The translations under genes and the position numbers were made by a program. The notes under the pieces are model-generated. The model saw only the letters and a program-made list of their open reading frames with translations. It ran no database searches and had not been told where the DNA came from. Positions 30,975 through 43,900 of a DNA stretch of 64,000 nucleotides are shown here, one piece after another. Position 1 is the first letter of the stretch; each line of letters begins with the position of its first letter. Source of the stretch: Alitta virens (Eukaryota; Annelida; Polychaeta; Phyllodocida; Nereididae); contig OW028584.1 in assembly GCA_932294295.1 (NCBI GenBank), positions 9,184,407 through 9,248,406 on the forward strand, read 5' to 3'.

Positions 30975-31110
30975 TTTTTATTTTTGACGACTTTACTACA
31001 TATTGACGACTTTACCAGGCCTTTTGACGGCTTTACTAGGCCTTTGGACGGCTTAACTATTTTTAGTACGAAGGGACCAATTGACGGCGGGACCTTTTGA
31101 CGGCATGACT
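30975..31110. repeat. TTGACGGC motif array, right
   Basis: Six copies of TTTGACG(A/G)C(T/...)TTAC-like units at ~20-bp spacing, inverted relative to 29370-29500. The array ends ~150 bp before the DNPEP transcript region. Confidence 0.7.
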
Positions 31111-31340
31111 GTAGACCAATCAATTGGAAATATTTATTAACTACAGGAAGCTTGCAGGTGTCATCCTCTGGTGAAAAAAAAAAAGACAAAACAAATTTAT
31201 GGCAAATATTGATGCGCTTTAAAATCGGGTCGGTCCGTCTATTAATAAGCGATCTTCCTAACACGGAAGTGCGGCTGATTTCAGGCTAGTTCAAGCTTTG
31301 TGAGGGCTGATTGCAGAAATTTTGAGTTCTTCTTGTAAAC

Positions 31341-34300
31341 ATGGTGAGTTATATTCACGAACAGTGGCGTGTTCTACTAGTCATGTACCAAAGGGTTTAA
31401 GCTACAATATACACTGTACATATATGTACTGTGATTTGTTTGCGTGGCAAGCAATGGTTAAATTTATCACCTAATGTGGTCATGGGACCGGACATGATGG
31501 GGGTAGGTGTAACGGTGTTGAAATGACTAAAGTTGTTAGCTTTTGTATTTATTAGTGTAATGCATTACATATGGATTTAGCATGACATGGCATGCTTTTG
31601 TATGGTACAAACTTCTTGATTGTCATGTCATTTGTAAATTTGTCCAAATGTAAGCAGGAACATAGATAATGATAGATAATTATTGCTCATTAATTGGTTG
31701 CAGTAACAATTGTGACGCAGTATGATTGATTTAATCTTTTCAGGCTGGGACACGTGAAGCTGCGCTGACTGTCGCGAAGGAGTTCTTGTCGTTTGTCAAT
31801 CTGTCTCCTTCTCCGTTTCATGGTGCTAAGATCTATTGTGTTGTAAAATTTATTATGGAGGGATTATATATATTTTTTTGTGTGAGAGTAATTTATTCTA
31901 TCAAGTTTATCATCTTGCTAAAATAGTTCACTAAGATAAGAACAATTGCTGATTAACAAACAGCCCTTACCTTTTAAAATCAGGTGCATCTTTTAGAGGT
32001 CATAAATGTTACAATTTTTTTTTTTTTTTTATAAAGTAGCAGATGTTTGAGGGATATTAAGTCCTCAACTATATTACTTATCTTCTTCAGGAATCTGATT
32101 TGTATCATAGGTTTCTTTTAATACCAGTGTGAATAATACGAAATTTAGTTGTATTTTGCAATTATAGTTATCCTAGTGACTACTGTTTTTTCTTCTATTA
32201 TTTTTCAAAAAAATTTTTAATTGCCAGAATCCCTGTTTATAACATGAACAAAATTTATTTGTAATTGAATACTTGATATATATAATGGAATTGTTTAGAA
32301 CAATATGAAAGTCAAAACACGCTAAACAATGTATTTGCTCATATCAAATATCAGAATTTTTTATTATACTAAAGACAAAGGTCATCACCTTCAGAAGTTT
32401 TCCTGAGGCTATTTGATTTTATGAGTGGCCATTACCCATGGTGTGATATCGGGGAATGGAATTATATGCTGTGTATTGAATAACAAGTTATTGACAACAA
32501 GTTTTATTTTGCTATATTTCAGCTGTGAATGAATGTAGAAAAAAACTGCTGGCTGCCGGATTTCGCGAGTTGCAAGAGACAGACCATTGGGATGTAAAAA
32601 AGAATGACAAAGTAGGAGGCGTGTCATAGTTCTTGCAATAGTTTATTGGCTCGATTACATGGTATAATATGATATATTAGACTTCTAATGTCCTCAGCTT
32701 AGTGTAGAAAAGGGACTTTTATATTTAATCTATTTCAGTTTGCATCAGAAATGAAATATTCCGAGGGTTGTACATACTATACATTGCGATAATGACGAGT
32801 ATTTATGATAAATGTTGTTTATTTTTCAGTGTTTTGTCACCCGCAACCAGTCCACCATGATTGCCTTTGCAGTCGGTGGGCAATACGAACCAGGAAATGG
32901 GTTTAGTCTTATTGGAGCTCACACCGACAGTCCTTGTCTCAAGGTGAAGTATCACAAAAATATAGAAAGAATTTTTGCAACATAGCTACATGTACACTGA
33001 GGCCTTATGTGTGAAGCAAAGCCTTTTTATTATTCTCAACTTAGCAAAGCCACAATATGTTATGTGTTGTTATTGGAATTACTAACAAATGGTATTGATC
33101 AAATATGCGACCTATTATGCACGTGATTTATTTTGTAATTAATGTTTGACCATGTCACCTGATGTTAACATTATAATGTTTCATTGAAGGTGAAACCAGT
33201 TTCTCGGAAAGTGAAGGCTGGCTATGCCCAAGTTGGAGTTGAGACATACGGCGGTGGCACTTGGCACACGTGGTTCGACCGGGATCTAAAAGTAGCCGGA
33301 AGAGTTATGGTTAAGGTAAGGTGTTTTTGGGTTGTCAGTAACTTGACCTGACACTGCTTTGTACTTGGTGACTATGTTTGGCATATGTTAAGGTCATATG
33401 TTTTCATACAGCTGAGTATTATACAAATCAAAAAAGGTTTTAATATTAGAAACATTGTTGGTTGGAACTTTACCACAGAATTGTTGTCATAATGAAATGT
33501 TTACATGCTACGTACAGGGAGAATTGTGCCACCCACCCAGTTAGGAACCAATAAAGCAAATATGAAGACTTTTTCACTTCGTTTTAATATTCAGTCATTA
33601 GGAGGCAAGATTATCATCTAGTCACTGTATTATAAAATGTTTTTAGATGTTGCCTTAAAATGTCATTATTGGCATCATATAGATGGATCCTATTCTAGGT
33701 AAAAATTACAGCACATTGTCATTAAGGCTAAACATTTAGTAAACAGAATTCCTTATGATTAAGTTCAATCAGTTGGTTTTGACTGTCAGGCATCTTTAAA
33801 TTACCAGCTTTACTGAATGACAAAAGCAGTGCTTGTTCGTTTAGTGTGGTTGTGCAATATATCTGACTTCAGACTGCCTCTGGCTTGGAACATCGTCTTG
33901 TGCATATCAATCGGCCAATCATGCGTCTTCCCAATGTTGCCATTCATTTGCACAGAGAGATGGGGCAAAAGTTTGAATTCAACAAAGAAAATAACTTGTA
34001 AGTCTGTGTTTTGACAATGATCAGGTGAAACTACAGTTCTTGAAGATGCTGTAAATTAATCATAGGTGCAGTTTAGCTAGGAACTGTTTTTAAAAAATTT
34101 ATGTAATTGTTCTAATTTTTAATGCTGTACAGTGTTTATTTATAAGTGATGTAATAATTTTGACTATACCTACTTATTCGTCTTCATTATTGAAAATTCA
34201 ATTTTTGTCACTTTTACAGTCTTGGTTGACAATTACATGACAGTAACATCACTGAGGACTAAACTACCGTATTATAAACTTTATTTAAATATATTTTTCT

Positions 34301-37300
34301 CTTATATATTTCAGTTCAGTCGTATTGTCCACCCTGGCTGCAGAGGAACTCAATGAGAAATTCTCGCCCGACTGCTGCACTCAGCATGAGAAGCACCAGC
34401 CTCTGTTGGTGGATTTGATCAGCAAAGAATTAGACGTTACCAAAGAAAACATCCTTGACTTTGAGCTCTGCCTGGCTGACCACACAGATGGGGTAGGTCA
34501 GATCTCGTAGCAATTTAACACAATATGAGAAATATACCCCAACACAGTGAAGTTCTTTGACAATGACACTGATTAGCAGTGTAATGAGAGAATATTCAAT
34601 TGAAGAATGACAGGCGCGATTCGAATGTGATTTAGGAAACAGAGCTAACACAATGCACTTTTTGTTTCACAGGTTATCGGAGGAATCAAAGAAGAATTCA
34701 TCTTTGCTGCAAGACTTGATAATTTGCTCAGTAGTTATTGTGCCTTACAGGTAAACAATAATATTTTTTATTACATCTTGGATTATTAGGCTATTGCGCA
34801 TAGTTGATGTGTGTCAATATTACTCTCTTTTGCAAAAGTTCATTGTCTTTATATCGTGGGAGTTGTGTGTTCAATTCTGATGTTCTGAATTTGATGTCAT
34901 GTGAAATGTTTTGATAGAGAAAGTTCTTTGAATCGTTGATGTCAGGTAGCATATGTACAAATATCTTTAACTTTAACTGGCACACTTAAGCGAACAAATA
35001 TTAGGAATTGGGATATAACATTCTAAAATTTATATTTGACTTCTAATCAGACTTGAGTTGATTTTCTGTCTATCTCAGGGACTTATTCATCTGTCGTTCA
35101 CAATTTTCTGTCTCTTTCAGGGACTTATTTCATCCGTGAATGACAATGCTACCTTGGCGTCAGATCCCAACATCAGGATGATCACTTTGTATGACAATGA
35201 GGAGGTAAGCTTATCTTATAATTGCACATTTTGCTAACTGATAGAATCTGTGTACCGATGTAATGTAACAGGCCTCCTAATGACTCGTAAATTTTTCTGT
35301 TTTTGAATCTTCCTACGTTTTCAAACAAAATACAGATATTTTCCAACATATACCCAGTGAACCATTTGCAGTCTTTAAAATGTTTTGAAGACGTCTCCTC
35401 CTAGTACGTGACTCAAATGTTTGCATCACCCAAGAAGTGTTACAATTTTGAAACCTGTTAGTTTACTAAATTACTTGTTTTGAACTTCAATAAAACTGCC
35501 CAAAACGACAGACCTTTCTGGTCAGGACGTCCAGAAGACGTGACACACACGTGCCTCAGTACTAATATGTGGTCTAGACGTTCTTGTTTCAATTGCAAAA
35601 TGTTTTAACCATGTGTCTGAAACGTTTTTGTTAGACAACCAGCACGTTTTCACGGCATGGTGGAATGAAAACATGGCAGGTGTCTCAAGAATGTTGTCAC
35701 CATAGAAATATGATTGTCACCCAGAAAACGTCTGTAAAACCGAATAGTTTGCAGATTCTAGACATCTGATTGGCCGAGAGACCGTACAATTTTTATCCAG
35801 AAGGTTGCAAAGCAAGCCTTCAGGATATACGTTAGGTACTTTAGTCAAAATCATAGTTAAAGCATTTTAATCTTTCCTGCACATGCTCCGTTGTAACACT
35901 TCTGTTCTGTAATAAACGCAATATAAACACAACCACTCATTACATGGTGACAGCGGTGGGATAAAACGGTGACCTAAAATTCTGTAAACTTATCATAGTG
36001 GTAAGGCTGTCACTTTGCTCAGCTGCTCGATCCTCATGTCATCTGTGCGTCTCTGTTAATCAAGTACCTGGGTGTTTGTGATGTCACCAATGATCAAAAC
36101 GTTTTTAAAAACGTAACCAGCAGATCATATTATCATTATAAATGGATGTAAGTAAGCTTGAAAGTACTACGCCTCAACTACGTGTTAAAAACGTGTGGTT
36201 TTATGTAGCTTACATGGTTTTGTCTTTGTCTTTAGTAAATTTCCTGTCCTGACACTGGTGGGCACGTCATCTGGACGTTTTAGTGACATCATATTGTTAA
36301 CACGTCTCTAAAACGTCTTACAAACGCTTTTGTCACCAAAACCCCCCAAAAACGTCTCTATCACCAAATGTATGGTTCTCATGGTTTGATTATCTTGGCC
36401 TAACTTTTTGTGTGTGCTTGGGCTGACGAGGTTGGTACACTACAGAAGGGCACAAAATACCTTTTAGTTGATTGAGGTACTGTGTAATTGAAGCCTTCTC
36501 AGTTGTTTCATTTTCTGAAGTTTTAATTCTGCCTTAAATATTTTACAATAGTGTGTTGTTTCAAATGATCAAGTACATTTTAGTTTTTGTGATATCATAT
36601 AATCAGATACATGGGTATGGGGTGAATAAAAGATAAATGTAGGCTATGAACATGATAAATAATAAATCTGGTGAAATTTTGGCACTGGAGTTTTTAGATT
36701 GAATTAATAAGTATGCCCTTAAGGAAGCAAGCACTTTCTTGGTTAAACTGTCATGAAACCTGTTGTGAGTTTGCGACTTTGGGTTAATGTGCCTGCAGAA
36801 GTACGGTTTAGTAGTAATAATTGACGACTTGACTGTTCATCATTCAGGTGGGATCCCAAAGTGCTCAGGGAGCTGGTTCTGCTCTCTTGGAGCTTGTTTT
36901 AAGGCGCTTGTCCACAGGTGGCAGCACAAGTTATGAGGAAGCCATTCCAAAATCGTTGATGGTGTCATGTGATGTGGCACATGCAATTCATCCAAATTAT
37001 ACGTAAGGGCAAACCTCAGAGAATAATGACATATATGAAGACAGTGGTCATTTTAAATTTAGGCAGGACTGGTTCTTGGCTAATTCTGCAGTGATGATGG
37101 TCAGCATCGTTTTGGGGTTTGTGCATGAAATCATCCTACCTGTTTTAATCCATAGCAGGCCAACTATTGTTTTTTACATCTGGTTTGTCATTTTCTTTAA
37201 AGGGCTCCCCTCCAGACATCCTTCATAAAGTATCACAAGTCACCCTAAGAATTCAGGTGTATTGTCTCAGAAGTTTAGTCGTATCAGACATGAGCACTGT

Positions 37301-39910
37301 TAAGTGACGCTACATTTGCAGTATATTTCTACATTACGGGCTGCTTTTAAACTTAGTGTTCAGACCCTACCCTTGGGTTTAATGACACATACTTGTGTGG
37401 GCTCGTAAGTTGTTCCTATCATTAAATCTGCTTCTTAGTTGATCACATCTTCAAATCAAACTTATAGTCATCTAAAATTGCTCCATAGGCCATCTGTGTA
37501 GGACTAGATGTGTCTCATATCTCCTTTTGATGTATTTATTAGATTATGTTTAAATTAATGCAGGTTGGATCAGAAAGTGCCCAGGGTGCTGGGTCTTCCT
37601 TGTTGGAACTGATCTTGCGTCGAATCAGTCATGGTGGTCCTACATCTTATGAGGAAGCAGTACCCAGTCTCTCATGGTGTCCTGTGATGTTGCTCATGCC
37701 ATTCATCCAAATTATACGTAAGCTGTGTGTTCCCCGTGAGACCTATTATTTTTCCTGCGTCATTCAGCTAATGGGTTTAACCTCTGATCCTGTTCTTTTA
37801 AAGCCTAACACTGATTATAGCTGTTGAAAGAGCTATTCAGCATGCCATTATTCTTTGTAGATTTATCAAGTGCCTTGGTTATGTTTAAAGTGTGAGATCT
37901 TAGTGCAGGGGTTGTGTAACAAAACATATAAGTTTTACCCTAGTCTTTAAATTTGGTGGCCATTGTCTTCATACATGCTAGTTTGATTGTGAAGTTCATC
38001 ATTGACATTGATTTGAATAAAATTTCTTTGCATTTACTAAATAATGAATTGAACAATTTTGCTGCCCATCCTCAGATGCAACCTGGTATAAACAATTGAA
38101 ATTTTTTTTCAGGGAGAAACATGAAGAAAACCACAAGCCTTCATTTCATAAAGTAAGAGAAAAACGGCACACTATCAACTGCTTTCCTTTTTAATAAATT
38201 CAATTGTTGATGACTGCGTTGTATGTATTACCGTGTGATCTTTCATCTTCAGGGTATTGTTATAAAATTCAATGCAAACCAGAGGTATGCCACCACTGCC
38301 ATTACTACAGCTATTCTGCGTGAAGTTGCTACAAGAGCTGGTGTTCCCTTGCAGGTAACTTACACGATTTTTAGATTCTGCTGACCCAATCTTCTGTGTT
38401 ATTGTCATCATAGTAATCCTTCATGTCGTATTTTAAAATCATGCTTTTTAAATAAGGCATAAGATACACTGCATTGTTCCATGCTAAGGCCAGACTTTTT
38501 TTTTTTTTTACTGACATTTGTATCCTTCAGGCAATGTCGAGATTTAGAAATTTTTTTAAAAATAAAATCATACAATGATAATGACAAATGACAGAAGCGA
38601 AGAGATTTTGACAAGTTGATATCTTTTGATACTGAGGTGTGAAATCACAGCCTCCTTGGGAAACCTCAACTGCATTTAGAAGGTCAAAATTGCTAAGTTC
38701 TGCAGTGCCTCTATTGTAATCTAGTGTGCACAATAACTATGAAGATGACAGATAAAGCACTCCTATGCCAGTTTTTGCAGATATGAAAACAGCATGCAAA
38801 ACTAGTGTTTATTTTTATTTTATTTTTCAATTTAAAATGAAAAATAAAAAGTCTTGGCTAACCTGCAAAAATATGAAGTTAAAATTGCTATTCATGCAGT
38901 GTTGTTTGAATACAGGTAATTTCGTCGACACGCTAATTCGTTGACATACCAAGTCGTTGACACTTCAGAAGGCCTGGTACAAATTCGTTGACAAGCCAAC
39001 TCGTATAAATTTGGGAGACATAAAGTCGTTTACAAACTTTTGACCACAACAACCAACTTGACAGGTCATTACCATCTCGTTGACATATTAATGCAAATTT
39101 GTTGACAGCTAATCTGCCTAATGACCATTTAGTCGACATGCACTTACTCGGTTAATAAAGCTTCCATAGGGTCATACTTGCTACGAACATATTCGTATGA
39201 ATGAGATCTATAAAAGTATGGCCATAATGACTAACATAGCTAGTTGCTTTGTGAGATGATGCCCGAGTCCTGCACTCAGATAATTCCGATTCAAGCATAA
39301 AAAAATTGTTAAAGTTTTCTTTATACGAAACCTTTCATGCTAGTCCCTTAAAAATAAAGTGAACTTTTTGATTACCACTTAATAGTGAATGGATTTTTCA
39401 GGACTTTGTCATCAGACAAGACATGGCCTGTGGTTCAACCATTGGGCCTATAATTTCTGCCAAACTTGGCCTGCCAACTATTGATATCGGAGCACCGCTG
39501 CTCAGCATGCACTCGATCAGGGAAATGATTGATGTGTCAAGCGTTGGACAATCTATTGCTCTTTTTAAGGTATGAATATTCAATCGCCAGGTACATATAC
39601 CTTTGGCATCTTTCAACATTATGTTAAATTGATGCATTTGCGTTTTATTGAAAACAAATGAAATAGAATGAAGTATATTTTTGTGAAAATCATTTAGTAT
39701 TTTACATTAGTAGACATTTTTAAATGGTTGATTGAGGACTAAATCCTTTAAGTGTCCATTAATTATGAGAGCTAAGATTAAAACTGAGAATGATAGCCTG
39801 CATGGTGTGGCTTTCACTAATTATAATATTTAAATAATGTCTTATTTCTTTAATTTTTTTAGACATTTTTCGAAACCTACCCGGAAATTTATGGCAATGC
39901 AAAGTTGTAA
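31341..39910 (+). CDS. DNPEP: aspartyl aminopeptidase (peptidase family M18), 14 coding exons, ~462 aa
   Basis: Exons: 31341-31343, 31744-31822, 32523-32611, 32830-32943, 33190-33315, 33873-33997, 34315-34492, 34673-34750, 35121-35204, 36848-37002, 38113-38152, 38253-38354, 39402-39569, 39863-39910. All junctions are GT-AG and phases agree. Exon 1 encodes only the initiator Met. The enzyme removes N-terminal Asp/Glu from peptides in the cytosol and binds two zinc ions. Expected metal and catalytic residues are present: His88 (GAHTDSPC), Asp254 (RLDNL), Glu291-Glu292 (YDNEE), Asp334 (CDVAHA) and His428 (MHSIRE), with spacing like the human enzyme. Length is close to the ~475 aa of vertebrates. 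Oddities: exon 10 has a second, frameshifted copy at 37564-37717, and the exon 9 acceptor is duplicated. Exon 10A has Gln296 where the second copy has the usual Glu. Introns carry motif-array elements. Confidence 0.95.
35062..35145 (+). repeat. 42-bp tandem duplication of the exon 9 splice acceptor
   Basis: TTTTCTGTCT..TCAGGGACTTATT occurs from 35062 and again from 35104. Both copies have an AG with a polypyrimidine tract, 42 bp apart. Using the upstream AG (35077-35078) would add 14 in-frame codons with no stop. Confidence 0.85.
35320..36376. repeat. AAAACGTC motif-array element in DNPEP intron 9
   Basis: Many copies of (A)AAACGT(C/T) or its inverse (GACGTTTT) are concentrated at 35320-35745 and 36095-36360. 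Near the ends, AACCATTTG (about 35360) and its inverted form CAAATGTATGGTT (about 36366) suggest terminal repeats. No ORF is seen. Confidence 0.6.
37564..37717 (+). pseudogene. DNPEP: second copy of DNPEP exon 10 (10B), one-base deletion
   Basis: It has its own acceptor (ATGCAG) and donor (GTAAGC). It encodes [20 protein letters not shown] and, after a frame change, the [12 protein letters not shown] end with the zinc Asp. It is 154 nt against 155 in exon 10A; one base is missing at the Pro-Lys-Ser position. About 45 of 52 residues match 10A once the indel is ignored, while many third codon positions differ. Including both exons would break the frame, so they suit mutually exclusive use. Confidence 0.85.
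38928..39140. repeat. TCGTTGACA motif array in DNPEP intron 12
   Basis: About ten degenerate copies of (A/T)TCGTTGACA at 15-30 bp spacing, including GTCGAC palindromes at both edges. It is non-coding and probably a small mobile element or a remnant of one. Confidence 0.7.
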
Positions 39911-39933
39911 ACTGGACAACACATGGGTATAAG

Positions 39934-39939
39934 AATAAA
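39934..39939 (+). terminator. candidate polyadenylation signal of DNPEP
   Basis: AATAAA 24 bp after the stop codon. Another AATAAA lies at 40304-40309 and would give a more usual 3'UTR length. Confidence 0.4.
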
Positions 39940-40150
39940 ATCATGAACAAAGATTGAGAAAAACACTAGTTCTGGCTGTGATGCTTTTGTTTGAAATGGT
40001 CACTAGACAGTGCATGATCTATTTTAAAATGGACATTTTGTTATACAGAACTTAATATTTACAAGCATATATATGTCGAAAGCAGCAGCCAAAAAAAAAC
40101 GTATATATGTATAACTAACCCACAGAATTTCTGGCTGTGATCACAGCTAG

Positions 40151-40885
40151 GCGCCCTCCAGCAGAGGCTGGCGTGTCAAGACATAGAAATTATTTCTTGA
40201 CATGTATAGCAGCTGGACAGCGCCTGTGGTGTGATTATGAAATTGTAATTAAACTATTTGAAAAAGTTTTGTGTCAATTTTGAATGACAAAAAAGAAACG
40301 GAAAATAAAACATTTCTTGAATTTGACTATTGATATTGTGTCTTGTTAAAATTGTTTGCGCAATATATTTATATTAAATATATATAATTGTTCCATGTTC
40401 TGAACGTTCTCCTCTTAAAATGGACAACGATGGAAATAAGCAGAATGCTTTTTCGAGCTATCCTTCTGTAAATATACATGTATATATATATATGGTAAGT
40501 TAATCAAATCCAATCAATATATATATTAAATATTTAGTAGGAGCTACACACATGTGGCACCTCCACTAATGGAGGGATGAGATATGAGTCCGGGTAGCCA
40601 GGCCAATTGCATGGTACTGTTGTCAGTATTGAACTAATTAAGTGTTAAAATTGCTTAGTATATCTGTTATAAGGGGACTGCTGAATCAAATGAATAGTTC
40701 CCATACCATATACATGATTTCAAGACAAAACAATAAAAAGAAACCTGGCAAGGATGACCTAAAAAACTGTTTCGGGACTCGGGTGTACTGCACGTGACAG
40801 TGCCCACCTGATGCATTTGTAAATTTCACAAGCATCACGTCATTAATCGTTTGTTACACTGCCGCCAGGGGCGCTGGTGAGTCAC
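40151..40885. promoter_or_regulatory. intergenic region with two CTCF-like core motifs
   Basis: Between DNPEP and ALIX, GGCGCCCTCCAGCAGAGG (about 40150-40167, minus-like) and GCCGCCAGGGGCGCTGG (40861-40877, plus) resemble the CTCF core CCNNNAGGGGGCGC with small differences. The second lies ~55 bp before the ALIX start codon. The rest of the spacer is AT-rich. Confidence 0.3.
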
Positions 40886-40929
40886 GGGCATGTGCTTTTG
40901 GGTCACATGACCAAACACCAGCAGCCAAG

Positions 40930-43900
40930 ATGGCGACTTACCTGAGTGTTCCGTGCAAGAAAACATGGGAGGTAGACTTAGTAAGACCACTGAAAACCTT
41001 TATATCTAGCACTTATGGAGACAACAATGAGTCGGAAAATAACAAGGCCATCCAGGAGTTTAATAAACTCAGGAGTAACATGATTAGTAAGATGGCTGAC
41101 AAGCACGATTCTGCCTTGGAGGTGCTCTATAGGTATGTACATGTAGTTCTATTTGATGACTCAGTGTCTGCCAGTCTCTGTCTTATGTCAACTTTCTAGA
41201 ACCTGACACGCCTATAGAATAAACCATTTGTCTGTCACTATTCGATCACTTGAAGATCGGATATAATAGCTGTGAAACGTTTTGGTTGAAATTTTGACTG
41301 TCATCACTGTCATGTCAGTTGTATGACACTTCCTGTAAATATTTGGCATTGGGAAGTTCAAGCTGACATTCCTAAGTTAACTTATGCAAGCTTGATAAAA
41401 AATACATTCCACAAATATAGACTGATACATCAGTTTTGATGTGTCACTTAATTACACCTTACTGGGATTGTGATAGTGAATTACAAGTAAATAGTTTAGA
41501 CCTACTAATTAATGTTCTAGACGGTATCGGAGTATGGTGATACTTACAACAGATTTGTTGACACATGCTATCAGCTGTCCTCATGCCATTGTCATGATTT
41601 GGACTTTTCCAACTACACCTTATTCTGATTACCAGTTTCATGTGAATGACATAAATTTTGTTAATGTGATGTATTCAATTTTAGATACTATGATCAACTG
41701 AAGGCAATTGAAGGCAAGGTCCCGATATCAGAAAATGGAGTAAGTGACTGAATCACATTGTAATTTTATTGCCATAGTGGTCAGTGAGTCTATTTCAGTA
41801 AATAATGTCTTAAAATTTGACAAATTATAGCTAGGTCCTTTTATTTTTGTTTCTATTTTATAGGTACGAGTTAGTTTCAAATGGCAAGACGCATTTGGCA
41901 AGGAAGGCTTCTTCGGAGGCAAAAAGACTCTCAGTAAGTTGATCTTGTTCTTATTTGAAATTGAAGTCACTTTTCCTTCAGCCACAATTGCATCAAAATG
42001 TCTCACTCATGTGGACTTCCAATGCATATCGCAAAGGCCTATTTAAACTTTAAAAAGTTTATTAAAAAAACCACACTTGCTGCTGTATCAGGGGGTCATC
42101 AATTTGTCAACATAGCCTATGGTTAAATTAGAATTTCATTCTGATCCTTTAGCAATTGCATCAGCGGCGTATGAGGAGGTCTGTGTTCTGTTCAACATCG
42201 CAGCTTTGCAGTCACAAATTGCTGAAATTCAAAGCACTGAGAGTGACGAAGGGCTCAAGACAGCTGCAAAGTTATTCCAGGTATACATAATCTTCTACCA
42301 GTAACTTAATATGATTCCAGTTGAACCCACCAATTCAGATCAACCTTTGGATTTACTAAACGGCTAAAGTGATCGATCTTAATTCTGAATTTTTTTTACA
42401 TTGTTGTCGTGTTATTGGGTGTTAGTTTTGGGATTCCACAATATTAGCAGTAGTAAAAAAAGAGAAGTATGGCTTGAAATCTTACTAATTGAAATGGGTG
42501 TATTTCCTATTACCTCTTTAAGACTAGTCTGCAGTGAATATCTTGAATCCAATGTACTAAGCCTGAAATGATGATATATACCTTAAATATGCTGGTGTAT
42601 GAGTGGTTTGTCTATGAACCAAGACATGAATAAAAGTATTGAAGTTGCAGTGTTACTTTTTTGTCCATGAATGTTACTGTATCATTGACCATATCTTGTG
42701 CTTACTTTTAAATGAAGTCATTTTCATTATTTCAGCAATCCAGCGGCATCTTTGGCCACTTGAAGGACATAGTTCTTTCGCACGTACAGAACGAGCCCAC
42801 CCAAGACCTCCTTCCAGACACTCTGGGTGCCCTGTCAGCATTGATGCTCGCTCAGGCTCAGGATTGCTTTTGCAGGAAAGCTATTAATGGTAATACAACT
42901 TAAATTGCATGTTCTTGCAGTTGATTCTCAGTTAATCACATGATATTGGCAGTCCTGTCTCTGCTGTAATATATTATGTTCAAGAGATTAAACAAATTAC
43001 TAATCAGCGGCTGCATTCACAAGATTAGTAGAACATCGCAACACACTACTGTTTATTTCCTGCACCCATCTGCCCTCTCACGAGTACATAGAACTTGGCT
43101 GGTATCCATTCAAATAAATGCATATAATGTATACTTTTACTTCATAATTCAAATTCACTAATATCAAATATGATAGTTGTGCGATACCAAAGAAACTGAC
43201 ACATCACGAACAAAAATAGCGTTCATGGACACAAAGATAAACATGGACAAACTATTATATTGTCTTATTTACTAACAATGTTAGTGATAGAAAAAATACC
43301 CTCGCCTGATATACCATTAACAGTTGTGTATTGTCTCCTTCAATTTCCGTAAAAATTGTAGCATCATGTACTGCTTTGTTTTTAGACAAGATGAAGCCAG
43401 CCATTGTTGCAAAGTTGTGCCACCAAGCATCTGACTTTTATGCAGAAGCCATGAAGCTACTTCAACTGCAGTCAATCAGAGACATTTGGCCCAGGGTAAG
43501 CTTTTCTCTCTGGCTTAACTTTAGACTTGTGTATGTATATCTGTTGTAGTTTGAAAAGCTTTTCCCAAGTAAGTATCCAATTGCTCTTAGTTGAAGATTG
43601 ATCCAATAGCTATGTCTGGTTTTCATTGTTGCAGGACTGGGTAGGGAGCTCAGCGGGGAAACAAGCTGGGTACCATGCTCTGGCGGAATTTCACCAAGCA
43701 CAACTGGCCCAATCCACTAAGGAATTTGGAGAGGAAATATCACGCTTGAGGGTGAGAAAAGAAATCATCCATTGCCCTTAACAACCTCATGTATTGCAAG
43801 AAGCTGAACAGATTCTGGAAAAGAGTTTAGAAGCTATAGGCAAAATTTACAACATTTTGTTATTGCATAAAGTTACCAATAATATGATGAAGTATTGAGA

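Noticed and set aside
37546..37827. A separate 93-codon gene in DNPEP
   Set aside because: It is exon 10B read through its frameshift and donor into the intron.
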